Positions 51,849 to 59,589 of a stretch of 64,000 nt of DNA are shown piece after piece. Source of the stretch: JALYRV01 sp036675475. Its GTDB lineage: Bacteria; Acidobacteriota; Vicinamibacteria; Vicinamibacterales; SCN-69-37. Location of the stretch: NCBI GenBank assembly GCA_036675475.1, contig JAKFEY010000030.1, positions 1-64,000 of the forward strand. Reading direction: 5' to 3'. The position numbers and the translations under genes are program-made. Within the stretch, counting starts at the first letter, position 1. Every line of letters begins with the position of its first letter. Under the pieces are notes generated by a model, which was not told where the DNA came from, did no database searches, and saw nothing but the letters and a program-made list of their open reading frames with translations.

Positions 51849-52735
51849 CGCTGCGTGGTGCTGAGGCGCGAGTGGCCGAGCAGCTCCTGGATGGCGCGCA
51901 GGTCGGCGCCGGCCTGCAGCAGGTGCGTCGCGAATGAATGCCGCAGCGCGTGCGGGCTCACGCCGAGGCGCGTGGCCGCCTCGCGCGCATAGCGGCGCAC
52001 CACCCGATCGACACTGCGCGTCGACAGCCGGCCGCCGCGGTAGTTCAGGAACAACGGATCGGTTGTTGGTTGTTGGTTGCTGGTTGCTGGTCTGTTGCGC
52101 TGTTTCGCTGCGGGCGGCACGGGCACCGCGCCGCCCCTGTGCTTCAAGTACGCCTTGATCGCCTTCGCGGTGGAGTTGTTGAACGGGACGATCCGTTCCT
52201 TCCCGCCTTTGCCGGCGACGCGGACGACGCGCGCCGACAGGTTCAGGTCTTCGAGATCGATCCCCACCAGCTCGCTGAGCCGCAGGCCCGACGCATAGAA
52301 CAGCTCGAGGATCGCGCGGTCGCGCCGGCCGAGCGGCGTGGACACGTCGGCCGCCTCGATCATGCCGACGACTTCCTTCGTGTCGAGATGCGTGGGCAGC
52401 TTCTGCTCCACCTTCGGCGCGCCCACCAGCAACGCGGGGTCGGCGTCGATGTGGCCTTCGCGCAGCAGCCAGCGGCCGAACGCGCGCAGCGCGCTGACGC
52501 GGCGCGCCACCGACGCGCGCGAGCTGCCGCGGCGGTGCAGCGAATCCAGAAACGCCCGCACCGCCTGCGCGTCAATCGCGCGGGGATCGATGGCCGACGC
52601 CGGCTTCGACAGATGGCCGGTCAGAAACTCGAGGTACTGCGAGAGATCGGAGTCGTAGGCGCGCAGCGTGTGCGGCGACAGATTGCGGTTGAGACGCAAG
52701 TGATCAAGGAACTGTTTCAGGTGTTCCTTGATCAC
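51785..52735 (-). CDS. xerC: Tyrosine recombinase XerC
   Basis: 316 residues from GTG 52733-52735, which overlaps the trmFO stop (GTGA) and has GGAGT upstream. Catalytic residues: Arg in YASGLRLSELVG, Lys in VAGKGGKERIVPF, His-x-x-Arg in PHALRHSFATHLL, His in LGHSRLSTTQRYTH and the nucleophilic Tyr in that last motif. With XerD it resolves chromosome dimers at dif. An in-frame ~20-residue insert (AVPVPPAAKQRNRPATSNQQ) contains the 7-bp tandem repeat at 52061-52088. The start codon sits in the stem of a perfect hairpin (52695-52740). Confidence 0.94.
   Translation of the reverse strand: MIKEHLKQFLDHLRLNRNLSPHTLRAYDSDLSQYLEFLTGHLSKPASAIDPRAIDAQAVRAFLDSLHRRGSSRASVARRVSALRAFGRWLLREGHIDADPALLVGAPKVEQKLPTHLDTKEVVGMIEAADVSTPLGRRDRAILELFYASGLRLSELVGIDLEDLNLSARVVRVAGKGGKERIVPFNNSTAKAIKAYLKHRGGAVPVPPAAKQRNRPATSNQQPTTDPLFLNYRGGRLSTRSVDRVVRRYAREAATRLGVSPHALRHSFATHLLQAGADLRAIQELLGHSRLSTTQRYTHLDATTLLAQYKKAHPKA
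52061..52088. repeat. 7-bp tandem repeat inside xerC
   Basis: Four consecutive heptamers GGTTGTT, GGTTGTT, GGTTGCT, GGTTGCT. They are read as part of the NQQPTT-type insert of XerC. A change of one unit would shift the frame. Confidence 0.8.
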
Positions 52736-52740
52736 TTGCG
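52695..52740 (-). promoter_or_regulatory. Perfect hairpin over the xerC start and trmFO stop
   Basis: Arms CGCAAGTGATCAAGGAAC and GTTCCTTGATCACTTGCG are perfectly complementary over 18 bp with a 10-nt loop. The xerC GTG (52733-52735) and the trmFO TGA (52732-52734) lie in the stem, so translation of xerC is probably controlled by trmFO ribosomes. Confidence 0.65.
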
Positions 52741-54168
52741 GACTCCAGGCTCCAGGCTCCAGGCCCCAGCAGACTCCGGGTCCCTGGAGTCCCCTGGAGT
52801 CTGGAGCCTGGGGTCTGGAGCCTGATGCGCCCACCGCGCCAGATCGGCAAGCGCTCTCTCCGCCATGAGCGCTTTCCGATTCGCGCGCTTCGGCGCCTCG
52901 ATCGGCGCGATGATGCCGAAGGTGATGTTGGTCGGATCGTAGTGCGCCGGGTCGGCGTGCGACACGTAGTGGCCGAGCGCGCCGATGGCCGTCGTGCGCG
53001 GCGGCGCCGACGGCTCGCGGCCAAGCGCCAGCGCCGCGGCATTGCGGCCGGCAATCAGGCCCGATGCGGCCGACTCGACGTAGCCCTCGACACCGCTCAC
53101 CTGCCCCGCGATGAACAGGCCCGGCTCGCGCCGCACCTGCCACGTGTCGTCGAGCACCGTCGGCCCGTTGATGTAGGTGTTGCGATGGATCATGCCGTAA
53201 CGCACGAACTCCGCATGCTCGAGGCCGGGGATCATGCGCAGCACGCGCGCCTGCTCGCCCCACTTCATCTGCGTCTGGAATCCGACGAGGCTGTAGTGAT
53301 CGCCCGCGATGGTGTCCTGCCGCAGCTGCACGACTGCGTGCGGCCAGCGGCCGGTGCGCGGGTCGTCGAGCCCCACCGGCTTCATGGGCCCGAAGCGCAG
53401 CGTGTCGCGGCCGCGCGCCGCCATCACCTCGATCGGCAGGCAGCCCTCGAAGAACTTCGGCTGATCGAACTCGTGCAGGGCCGTTTTCTCGGCCGCATTC
53501 ACCGCCTCGATGAACGCGGTGTACTCCGCCTCCGTCATCGGGCAGTTCAGATAATCGCCCGGACTTTCCACCTCAGCCCCGCGGCGATCGGTCGCGGGCC
53601 CTGAAGGGCCGCGCCGCGCGTCCTTGTTCCAGCGTGACGCGCGATAGACCTTCGACATGTCGATGCTCTCGGCGAGCACGATCGGACTGATGGCGTCGTA
53701 GAAATAGAGGTGCGCTCCGCCGACCAGGGCGGCCAGCTCCTTCGAGAGCGCATCCGACGTCAGCGGCCCTGTGGCCACGATCAGCGGACGCGGCAAATCC
53801 GCAAGCCGCTCGATCTCACCACGCGCGATCGTGATGAGCGGATGCGACGCGAGCGCCGCGGTCACTTGCTCGGAGAACTTCACACGGTCGACGGCCATGG
53901 CACCGCCTGCCGGCACGCGCGCGGCTTCGCCCGCGCGCATCACCAGCGATCCCAGCCGCCGCATTTCTTCCTTGAGCAGGCCGACGGCGTTCTCGAGGCT
54001 GTCGCCGCGGAAGGAGTTGCTGCACACCAGCTCGGCGAGCCCGTCCGTCTTGTGGACGTCGGTCTGCCGCACCGGCCGCATCTCATGGATCGTGACGGCC
54101 ACGCCCATCGACGCCGCCTGCCACGCGGCCTCCGACCCGGCCAGGCCGCCGCCGATGATGTGGATCAC
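52732..54168 (-). CDS. trmFO: Folate/FAD-dependent tRNA (uracil-5-)-methyltransferase TrmFO
   Basis: 478 residues. FAD-binding start IIGGGLAGSEAAWQAA, then TDVHKTDGLAELVCSNSFRG, ENAVGLLKEEMRRLGSLVMR and GPLTSDALSKELAAL. It methylates U54 of tRNA using methylenetetrahydrofolate. Conserved CPMTEAEYTAFIEAV and FEGCLPIEVMAARGRDTLRF are present. The last ~28 residues (DPRLQTPGDSRDPESAGAWS) are encoded by the tandem CCAGGCTCCAG-type repeat at 52741-52824 and do not belong to the family. Overlaps xerC start by 4 bp; follows topA by 16 bp. Confidence 0.95.
   Translation of the reverse strand: MIHIIGGGLAGSEAAWQAASMGVAVTIHEMRPVRQTDVHKTDGLAELVCSNSFRGDSLENAVGLLKEEMRRLGSLVMRAGEAARVPAGGAMAVDRVKFSEQVTAALASHPLITIARGEIERLADLPRPLIVATGPLTSDALSKELAALVGGAHLYFYDAISPIVLAESIDMSKVYRASRWNKDARRGPSGPATDRRGAEVESPGDYLNCPMTEAEYTAFIEAVNAAEKTALHEFDQPKFFEGCLPIEVMAARGRDTLRFGPMKPVGLDDPRTGRWPHAVVQLRQDTIAGDHYSLVGFQTQMKWGEQARVLRMIPGLEHAEFVRYGMIHRNTYINGPTVLDDTWQVRREPGLFIAGQVSGVEGYVESAASGLIAGRNAAALALGREPSAPPRTTAIGALGHYVSHADPAHYDPTNITFGIIAPIEAPKRANRKALMAERALADLARWAHQAPDPRLQTPGDSRDPESAGAWSLEPGVRK
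52741..52824. repeat. CCAGGCTCCAG-type repeat forming the trmFO C-terminus
   Basis: GACTCCAGGCTCCAGGCTCC units followed after ~25 nt by the complementary CTGGAGTCTGGAGCCTGG units, so it can fold as a hairpin. It is read in frame as the TrmFO C-terminal ~28 residues. Related to 5656-5694. Confidence 0.75.
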
Positions 54169-54184
54169 GTCTGGCTCCGCGCCG

Positions 54185-56626
54185 TCACGCCGTCACGGGC
54201 TCTTCGGCGAGTTCCTCGCTTCGCACGTAGTCGCAGTCTTCCGTGTTGCAAATCAGCTGGCGCCCGTGCTTCTTCGTGATCTTCTCCACGAGGAACGGCG
54301 CCTTGCACTTCGGGCACGGCTCGGGCAGCGGACGGTTCCACAGCGTGAACTCGCACTTCGGATAGTTCGCGCACCCGAAGAACACCTTGCCGCGCCGCGT
54401 CTTCTTCTCCACGACATCGCCGCCGTCGAGCGGACACGCCACACCGGTCGACTTCTGCTTCACGTACTTGCAGGCCGGATAGTTGCTGCACGCCGTGAAC
54501 TCGCCGAAGCGTCCCTGCTTGATCACCAGATTGTTGCCGCACTGCGGGCACTTCTCGTCGAGCATCTGATCGGGCTTGGCCGCCGACACGCCGCCCTTCG
54601 ACACGATGATCTTCCTCGTCGTCTTGCACTCCGGATAGCCGGTGCAGGCCAGGAACGGGCCGAAGCGCCCGCGCTTGACCGCCATCGGCTTGCCGCAGTT
54701 CTCGCAGACCTCCTCGAGGTTTTCGGCGTCGGGCGCGTCGCCCGTCTCGAGCTCCTTCGTGCTTTCGCACTCGGGATACGCGCTGCACGCGAGGAACAAC
54801 CCGAACTTGCCCGCCTTCACCACCATCGGCGAGCCGCACTTCTCGCAGAACTCCTCGCTCGGCTGCCCTTCCTTGTAGTTGGGCATCAGCTTCGAGGCCT
54901 TCTTCAGATCCTTCTCGAACTTGCTGTAGAAGTCGGCCAGCACCGTGGCGTACTTCGCCTTGCCCTGCTCGATGCCGTCGAGCTCCTCTTCCATCTTCGC
55001 CGTGTACTCCACGTCGAGAATGTCGTCGAACGCGGGACTCAGCAGCTTCGTCACGAGCGTGCGCCCGAGCACCGTCGGCTTGAAGCGCCCTTCGAGCTTC
55101 ATGACGTAGTCGCGCGCCTGGAGCTTGCCGATGATGTCGGCATACGTGCTCGGACGGCCGATGCCGTTTTCTTCGAGCGCCTTCACCAGCGTGCCTTCGT
55201 TGTAGCGCGCCGGCGGCTGCGTGAACTTCTGCTCGGGCTTCAGCTCGTGCAGCTTCAGGCGATCGCCCTCGCTCATCGCCGGCAGCAGCGCCTTGCCCTC
55301 ATCGTCGCCCGCCTCGGCGGCGTCGGGCCCCGCGCCCTCGCCGGGCTCGGCCTGCACCGCGGGCCCGCCATAGACGGCCAGCCAGCCCGCGAACTTCGGC
55401 ACGGATCCCTTCGCCTGGAACACGTAGTCGTTGGCCGTGATGTCGACCGTGGTTTCGTCGAACGTCGCGGCCGGCATCTGCGACGCGACGAAGCGGTTCC
55501 AGATCAGGCGATACAGGTAGTGCTGATCGGGCGTGAGGAACGCGCGCACCGATTCCGGGTCGTAGCGCAGCGACGTCGGCCGGATGGCTTCGTGCGCGTC
55601 CTGCACCGACGACTTCTGCTTGAAGCGGTTCGCCTTCTCGGGCAGGTAGTCGTTGCCGTACGTCGCCACGATGTGCTCGCGCACGTCGACCAGCGCGTCT
55701 TCCGAGACGCGCGTCGAGTCGGTTCGCATGTAGGTGATGAGACCAACCGCCGCCTCTTCGCCCGGCAGCTCGATGCCCTCATACAGCTGCTGCGCCAGCA
55801 TCATCGTCTTCTTCACGGGGAAGCGCGACGCCTGCTGCAGTTTGCTGGTGATGAACGGCGGAACCGCGTTCTTCTTGCGTTCCCTGGTGACGACCGAGGT
55901 GACGGTCCAGTCGGCGGCGTCGAGCGCCGCGAGCACGGCGTTGGATTCCGCCTCGTTGCCGATGCGGAAGTCCTTCGCCGCTTCGCCGGCGCGTTTGATC
56001 AGCTTCGCGTCGAACTCGATGCCGTTCGCCGACAGCCGCGCGATCAGGTTCCAGTATTCCTCGGGCGTGAACGCGTCGATCTCGGCTTCCCGATCGCAGA
56101 TCAGCTTGAGCGCCACCGACTGCACGCGGCCGGCGCTGAGGCCGCGGCGCACCTTGTCCCACAGCAGCGGGCTGATCTTGTAGCCCACGAGCCGATCGAT
56201 CACGCGCCGCGCCTGCTGCGCGTCGACCATGTTCTGATCGATCTCCATCGGATGCTTGACGGCCTCGAGAATCGCCTTCTTGGTGATCTCGTTGAACATC
56301 AGGCGGCGAATCTTCTTCTTGTTCGCCTTGCCGAGCTCCTCGGCCAGGTGCCAGCCGATGGCCTCGCCTTCGCGGTCGGGGTCGGTCGCGACGAAAATTT
56401 CGTCGGCCTTCTTGCCCTCGTCCTTGATCTGCTTGATCACCTTGGCGCGAGACGCGATCACCTCGTATTCAGGCGTGAAGTCATCGTCCACGTCGACGCC
56501 GATGCGGCTTTTCGGCAGGTCGCGCACGTGGCCCATCGAGGCCACGACCTTGTAGTTCCTGCCGAGATATTTGTTGATCGTCTTCGCCTTGGCGGGCGAT
56601 TCGACGATCACGAGTCCTTTTGCCAT
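54185..56626 (-). CDS. topA: DNA topoisomerase I
   Basis: 813 residues. Toprim start MAKGLVIVESPAKAKTINKY, acidic cluster TDPDREGEAIGWH (near residue 82), LSAGRVQSVALKLICDREAE, catalytic Tyr in GLITYMRTDSTR (about residue 299) and HEAIRPTS. Five C-terminal zinc ribbons (CEKCGSPMV, CENCGKPMA, CPQCGNNLV, CPLDGGDVV, CPKCKAPFL); the fourth lacks one Cys. It relaxes negative supercoils. The order dprA-topA-trmFO-xerC is the conserved bacterial arrangement. Confidence 0.97.
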   Translation of the reverse strand: MAKGLVIVESPAKAKTINKYLGRNYKVVASMGHVRDLPKSRIGVDVDDDFTPEYEVIASRAKVIKQIKDEGKKADEIFVATDPDREGEAIGWHLAEELGKANKKKIRRLMFNEITKKAILEAVKHPMEIDQNMVDAQQARRVIDRLVGYKISPLLWDKVRRGLSAGRVQSVALKLICDREAEIDAFTPEEYWNLIARLSANGIEFDAKLIKRAGEAAKDFRIGNEAESNAVLAALDAADWTVTSVVTRERKKNAVPPFITSKLQQASRFPVKKTMMLAQQLYEGIELPGEEAAVGLITYMRTDSTRVSEDALVDVREHIVATYGNDYLPEKANRFKQKSSVQDAHEAIRPTSLRYDPESVRAFLTPDQHYLYRLIWNRFVASQMPAATFDETTVDITANDYVFQAKGSVPKFAGWLAVYGGPAVQAEPGEGAGPDAAEAGDDEGKALLPAMSEGDRLKLHELKPEQKFTQPPARYNEGTLVKALEENGIGRPSTYADIIGKLQARDYVMKLEGRFKPTVLGRTLVTKLLSPAFDDILDVEYTAKMEEELDGIEQGKAKYATVLADFYSKFEKDLKKASKLMPNYKEGQPSEEFCEKCGSPMVVKAGKFGLFLACSAYPECESTKELETGDAPDAENLEEVCENCGKPMAVKRGRFGPFLACTGYPECKTTRKIIVSKGGVSAAKPDQMLDEKCPQCGNNLVIKQGRFGEFTACSNYPACKYVKQKSTGVACPLDGGDVVEKKTRRGKVFFGCANYPKCEFTLWNRPLPEPCPKCKAPFLVEKITKKHGRQLICNTEDCDYVRSEELAEEPVTA

Positions 56627-56633
56627 GTGTTGG

Positions 56634-57527
56634 TTACTTTCTCTCTAACCTTTTACCACCGACCCACACGTAACGCCCGCCGGCCAGCCGCTGGGCCTTG
56701 CCGTCGAGCTCGAGCCTGGTCAGGGCGCCGAGCAGCGTGTCTGCCGCGCCCGGCGCCTGCCGTGTCAGCTCATCGATATCGATGCCGGTCACGCCGGCTT
56801 CATACAGCGCCGATTCGAGCGGCCCCTCGGGACTGCCCGGATCTGCACATCCCGTCGCGGGCCTGCCTGCCAGCCCAAGGGCATCGAGGATATCGGCCGC
56901 ACTCTCGACCGGCATTGCCCCATCCTTAATTAGGGCGTGCGCGCCGCTGTTCCGGCCGTGCAGCACGCTGCCCGGCACCGCCATCACCTCGCGCCCCTGC
57001 TCCAGCGCCATCCGGGCCGTAATCAGCGACCCGCTCTTCTGTGACGCCTCGACCACGACAACCGCCCGCGACAGCCCGCTGATGATGCGGTTGCGCCTCG
57101 GAAAATGGCCCGGATACGGCGGCGACCCCGGCGGCAGCTCGCTTACCAGCAGCCCGTGCGCCGCAATCCGCGCCGCAAGCTCCCCATGCTCGTGCGGATA
57201 GACGACATCGACGCCCGTGCCGAGCACGGCAATCGTCCGCCCGCCGGCGGCCAGGCAGGCCTCGTGCGCCGCCCCATCCACGCCCCTCGCCATCCCGCTG
57301 GTGACGATCAGGCCGGCATCGGCCAGCCCGGCAGCCAGGGCCCGCGCCACCTGCCTCGCATACTGAGACGCCGATCGGGATCCCACGATGGCGACAGACG
57401 TCTGTTCGAGAACGGTCAGGTCGCCCCGGACCCACAGCACCGGCGGCGGGTCGGGCACCATCCGAAGCCAGGCAGGATAACGCGAATGGCTCCAGTCGAG
57501 GGTCACGATGAGGTCGTCAGGGTCCAC
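56634..57527 (-). CDS. dprA: DNA processing protein DprA (N-terminal domain apparently lost)
   Basis: 297 residues from GTG 57525-57527, which has GGGGAG five bases upstream. The Rossmann-type core is complete: VAIVGSRSASQYARQVARAL, SGMARGVDGAAHEACLAAGG, VLGTGVDVVYPHEHGELAAR and FPRRNRIISGLSRAVVVVEA, with a C-terminal winged-helix remnant (IDIDELTRQAPGAADTLLGA). It loads RecA on incoming single-stranded DNA. The usual N-terminal SAM-like domain is missing. The upstream in-frame stretch to 57683 contains part of a family B palindrome and no SD, so it is not used. Confidence 0.88.
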   Translation of the reverse strand: MDPDDLIVTLDWSHSRYPAWLRMVPDPPPVLWVRGDLTVLEQTSVAIVGSRSASQYARQVARALAAGLADAGLIVTSGMARGVDGAAHEACLAAGGRTIAVLGTGVDVVYPHEHGELAARIAAHGLLVSELPPGSPPYPGHFPRRNRIISGLSRAVVVVEASQKSGSLITARMALEQGREVMAVPGSVLHGRNSGAHALIKDGAMPVESAADILDALGLAGRPATGCADPGSPEGPLESALYEAGVTGIDIDELTRQAPGAADTLLGALTRLELDGKAQRLAGGRYVWVGGKRLERK

Positions 57528-57589
57528 AACTGCTCCCCTGAGGACAGGATTTCGAAAGCCCTCGTCGAAAACCGAAAGGGCCGGTACAC

Positions 57590-57640
57590 CCTGTCCCCGG
57601 TCAAAGGAACTGGTGTCCGACCCTGTCTGCCAGTATAGGC
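57590..57640. repeat. Family B-like fragment upstream of dprA
   Basis: CTGTCCCCGGTCAAAGGAAC followed by TGGTGTCCGACCCTGTCTGCC. The CTGTCCCC and GTCCGACCCTGTC elements recall the GGGGACGGGTC repeats, in degenerate form. It lies within the possible upstream extension of dprA. Confidence 0.45.
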
Positions 57641-57683
57641 ACCGGCTTTCGAAAGACGCAAGCCGTCCTATGATCGGAGGCAT

Positions 57684-57711
57684 TCGACTTGCAGCGTGCG
57701 CGGAGTATAGT
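57684..57711 (+). promoter_or_regulatory. Sigma-70-like promoter of the TPR gene
   Basis: TCGACT (57684-57689), a 16-nt spacer and TATAGT (57706-57711). A transcript start near 57718 would leave a 16-nt leader with GAGG (57725-57728 area) before ATG 57734. Confidence 0.4.
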
Positions 57712-57733
57712 GGGCGATGTTCCCGAGGTGCCT

Positions 57734-58111
57734 ATGAAATTGCGCGTGATCTCCGCGTGGCTGGCCGTCATCGTCACGCTTGGAGTTGCGGCTCCCCTGT
57801 CGGCTCCGCTGTATGGGTATGACCAGCGATCCGACGCCGAAGCGCAGGTCGACTTCGGCATCAAAGTCGCGCAGAAGAAACTCTGGCGCGAAGCGACCTA
57901 CCGCTTCGAGAAGGCAGTCGAGATCGACCCCACCTATCCCGCGGCGTGGAACAACCTGGCCATCGCGTACGAAGAGCAGGGCAAGTTTCCCGAAGCGAAC
58001 AAGGCGTACGAGAAGGCCGTCGAGCTCGATCCCGACAACGTCCTGATTCGGCAGAACTTCGATCTGTTCAAGGAAATTTATGATCGCATCGCGCGCCGCA
58101 ACCGCCGTTAG
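57734..58111 (+). CDS. Secreted TPR protein
   Basis: 125 residues from ATG 57734, GAGGTG upstream. Signal peptide (LAVIVTLGVAAPLSAPLYGY). Two TPR units follow (YRFEKAVEIDPTYPAAWNNL, AIAYEEQGKFPEANKAYEKA), ending VELDPDNVLIRQNFDLFKEI. TPRs mediate protein contacts. The next gene overlaps by 32 bp, so the two products are probably made together. Confidence 0.82.
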   Translation: MKLRVISAWLAVIVTLGVAAPLSAPLYGYDQRSDAEAQVDFGIKVAQKKLWREATYRFEKAVEIDPTYPAAWNNLAIAYEEQGKFPEANKAYEKAVELDPDNVLIRQNFDLFKEIYDRIARRNRR

Positions 58112-58889
58112 CCTGGTGCTCGCCGGCGCCCTCACGGCCGGCTGCTCGAGCTTCTATGAGATCGGCATCGAGACGCCGATTCAGCCGAAGCTGGATACGT
58201 CCGCGTTTCAGCGCGTGCTCGTCGTCGGCTTCGTCGGCGGCGGCAGCAACGACGTGGACGCGAACATGGAAACCGTGCGGCTGCTGCGCAGCCAGTTGCG
58301 CACGCGCTCGCAGCTGAAAGTGATCGAGGCCGAAGTCGTGCCGCTGGCCGACGTGGTCGAGCGCACGCGCGGCGAGGCCGCGCCGGCGGTTGATCCGGCC
58401 GCGGCTCCGGCCACGCCGCCCGTCAATGCCGCGGGACAAACCGCCACCGAGGCCGGCATCGGCAGCGAGAAGGAGCTCGAAAGCTACGAGCAGATCTTCG
58501 CCGACGTGGCGTACTGGAAGAAGCTGGGCGAGGAATATCAGGCGCCGCTCATCATCACCGGCACCGTCTTTTTCGCGCCCATCAACAAGAGCGGCATCGT
58601 CGAGCGCAGCCAGGAAACGTCCGACGCGTTCGGCCGCCGGCAGATCGGCACCGTGCGGCAGTGGATGGAGCGCAAAGGCTACACGCTGGTGCCCAAGCTC
58701 GTCTTCATCGACGGCCGCACCGGCACCACGCTCTATTCCGAGAGCGTGCGCGAAGAAATCCTCTACGAGGCGTCGCAGAACACCCCGGCCCTGTCGGCCT
58801 ATTTCGAGCTGATGGACCGCTACCTGCCGAGCTTCCTGAGCGCCCTGAGCTCCCAGAAGATTCGGGGCACGAGGGTGCTGCTCAAGTAG
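58080..58889 (+). CDS. Lipoprotein of unknown function
   Basis: 269 residues, overlapping the TPR gene's 3' end by 32 bp. Lipobox LAGALTAGC. The exported domain starts QRVLVVGFVGGGSNDVDANM, has RSQLRTRSQLKVIEAEVVPL, an Ala/Pro-rich linker and then YEQIFADVAYWKKLGEEYQA, PLIITGTVFFAPINKSG and LVPKLVFIDGRTGTTLYSES. This order resembles curli/CsgG-type or DUF lipoproteins that detect or assemble exported complexes. It is not firmly assignable. Its TAG stop opens the repeat at 58887-58940. Confidence 0.72.
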   Translation: MIASRAATAVSLVLAGALTAGCSSFYEIGIETPIQPKLDTSAFQRVLVVGFVGGGSNDVDANMETVRLLRSQLRTRSQLKVIEAEVVPLADVVERTRGEAAPAVDPAAAPATPPVNAAGQTATEAGIGSEKELESYEQIFADVAYWKKLGEEYQAPLIITGTVFFAPINKSGIVERSQETSDAFGRRQIGTVRQWMERKGYTLVPKLVFIDGRTGTTLYSESVREEILYEASQNTPALSAYFELMDRYLPSFLSALSSQKIRGTRVLLK

Positions 58890-58940
58890 GCCAGAGACCA
58901 GAGGCCCCTGGCCCCTGGCCCCTTGACCTCTGGCCTGTCT
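58887..58940. repeat. GGCCAGAG hairpin (family C), copy 4
   Basis: TAGGCCAGAGACCAGAGGCC, a centre of CCTGGCCCCTGGCCCC and the complementary TGACCTCTGGCC. The TAG at 58887-58889 is the stop codon of the lipoprotein gene. It lies just upstream of rplU. Confidence 0.7.
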
Positions 58941-58997
58941 GTCCCCCCTGTGCTATCCTTAACCCTTTCTACTGAGCGACTTTAAGGACACAAAGAC

Positions 58998-59312
58998 ATG
59001 TTCGCGATCATTGAGAGCGGCGGCCGTCAGGTGAAGGTCGGCAAGGGCGACGTCGTCACGGTTGACCGGGTTGACGCCAAGCCGGGCGAGGAAGTCACGC
59101 TCGAGCAGGTGCTGTTCCTGGAGAACGGCCAGGGCGATTTCGTGGCCGGCACGCCGTTCGTGCCCAACGCGAAGATTCTGGCGGTGGTCGACGGCGAAGA
59201 GCGCGGCCCCAAGATTCGCATCTTCAAGAAGAAGCGCCGCAAGGGCATGCGCCGGACCAAGGGCTTCCGGTCCACGCTCACGAAGCTTCGCATCACGGAT
59301 ATCAAGGTCTAA
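58998..59312 (+). CDS. rplU: 50S ribosomal protein L21
   Basis: 104 residues. MFAIIESGGRQVKVGKGDVV is the standard opening, with VTLEQVLFLENGQGDFVAGT and the C-terminal RKGMRRTKGFRSTLTKLRIT-type tail (KKKRRKGMRRTKGFRS). Binds 23S rRNA. First gene of the conserved rplU-rpmA-obg cluster. Confidence 0.98.
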   Translation: MFAIIESGGRQVKVGKGDVVTVDRVDAKPGEEVTLEQVLFLENGQGDFVAGTPFVPNAKILAVVDGEERGPKIRIFKKKRRKGMRRTKGFRSTLTKLRITDIKV

Positions 59313-59325
59313 AGGTCTCGAAGAC

Positions 59326-59583
59326 ATGGCTACCAAGAAGGGTCAGGGAAGTTCACGCAACGGGCGCGACTCGAACGCGCAGCGGCTCGGCGTCAAGCGG
59401 CATGACGGCAACATCGTCACGGGCGGCTCGATTCTGGTGCGGCAGCGCGGACGCAAGTTCCAGCCTGGGCTCAACGTCGGCCTCGGCAAGGACGACACGC
59501 TTTTCGCGAAAATCGACGGACGGGTGAAGTTCGAGGATCACGGCGCGCGCGGCCGCCGCATCAGCATTCATCCCGTCGAGTAA
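59326..59583 (+). CDS. rpmA: 50S ribosomal protein L27
   Basis: 85 residues from ATG 59326. MATKKGQGSSRNGRDSNAQR, RLGVKRHDGNIVTGGSILVR and GLGKDDTLFAKIDGRVKF match L27, whose N-terminus reaches the peptidyl transferase centre. No cleaved N-terminal extension (as in Firmicutes) is present. 13 bp after rplU. Confidence 0.98.
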   Translation: MATKKGQGSSRNGRDSNAQRLGVKRHDGNIVTGGSILVRQRGRKFQPGLNVGLGKDDTLFAKIDGRVKFEDHGARGRRISIHPVE

Positions 59584-59589
59584 CCGGCG

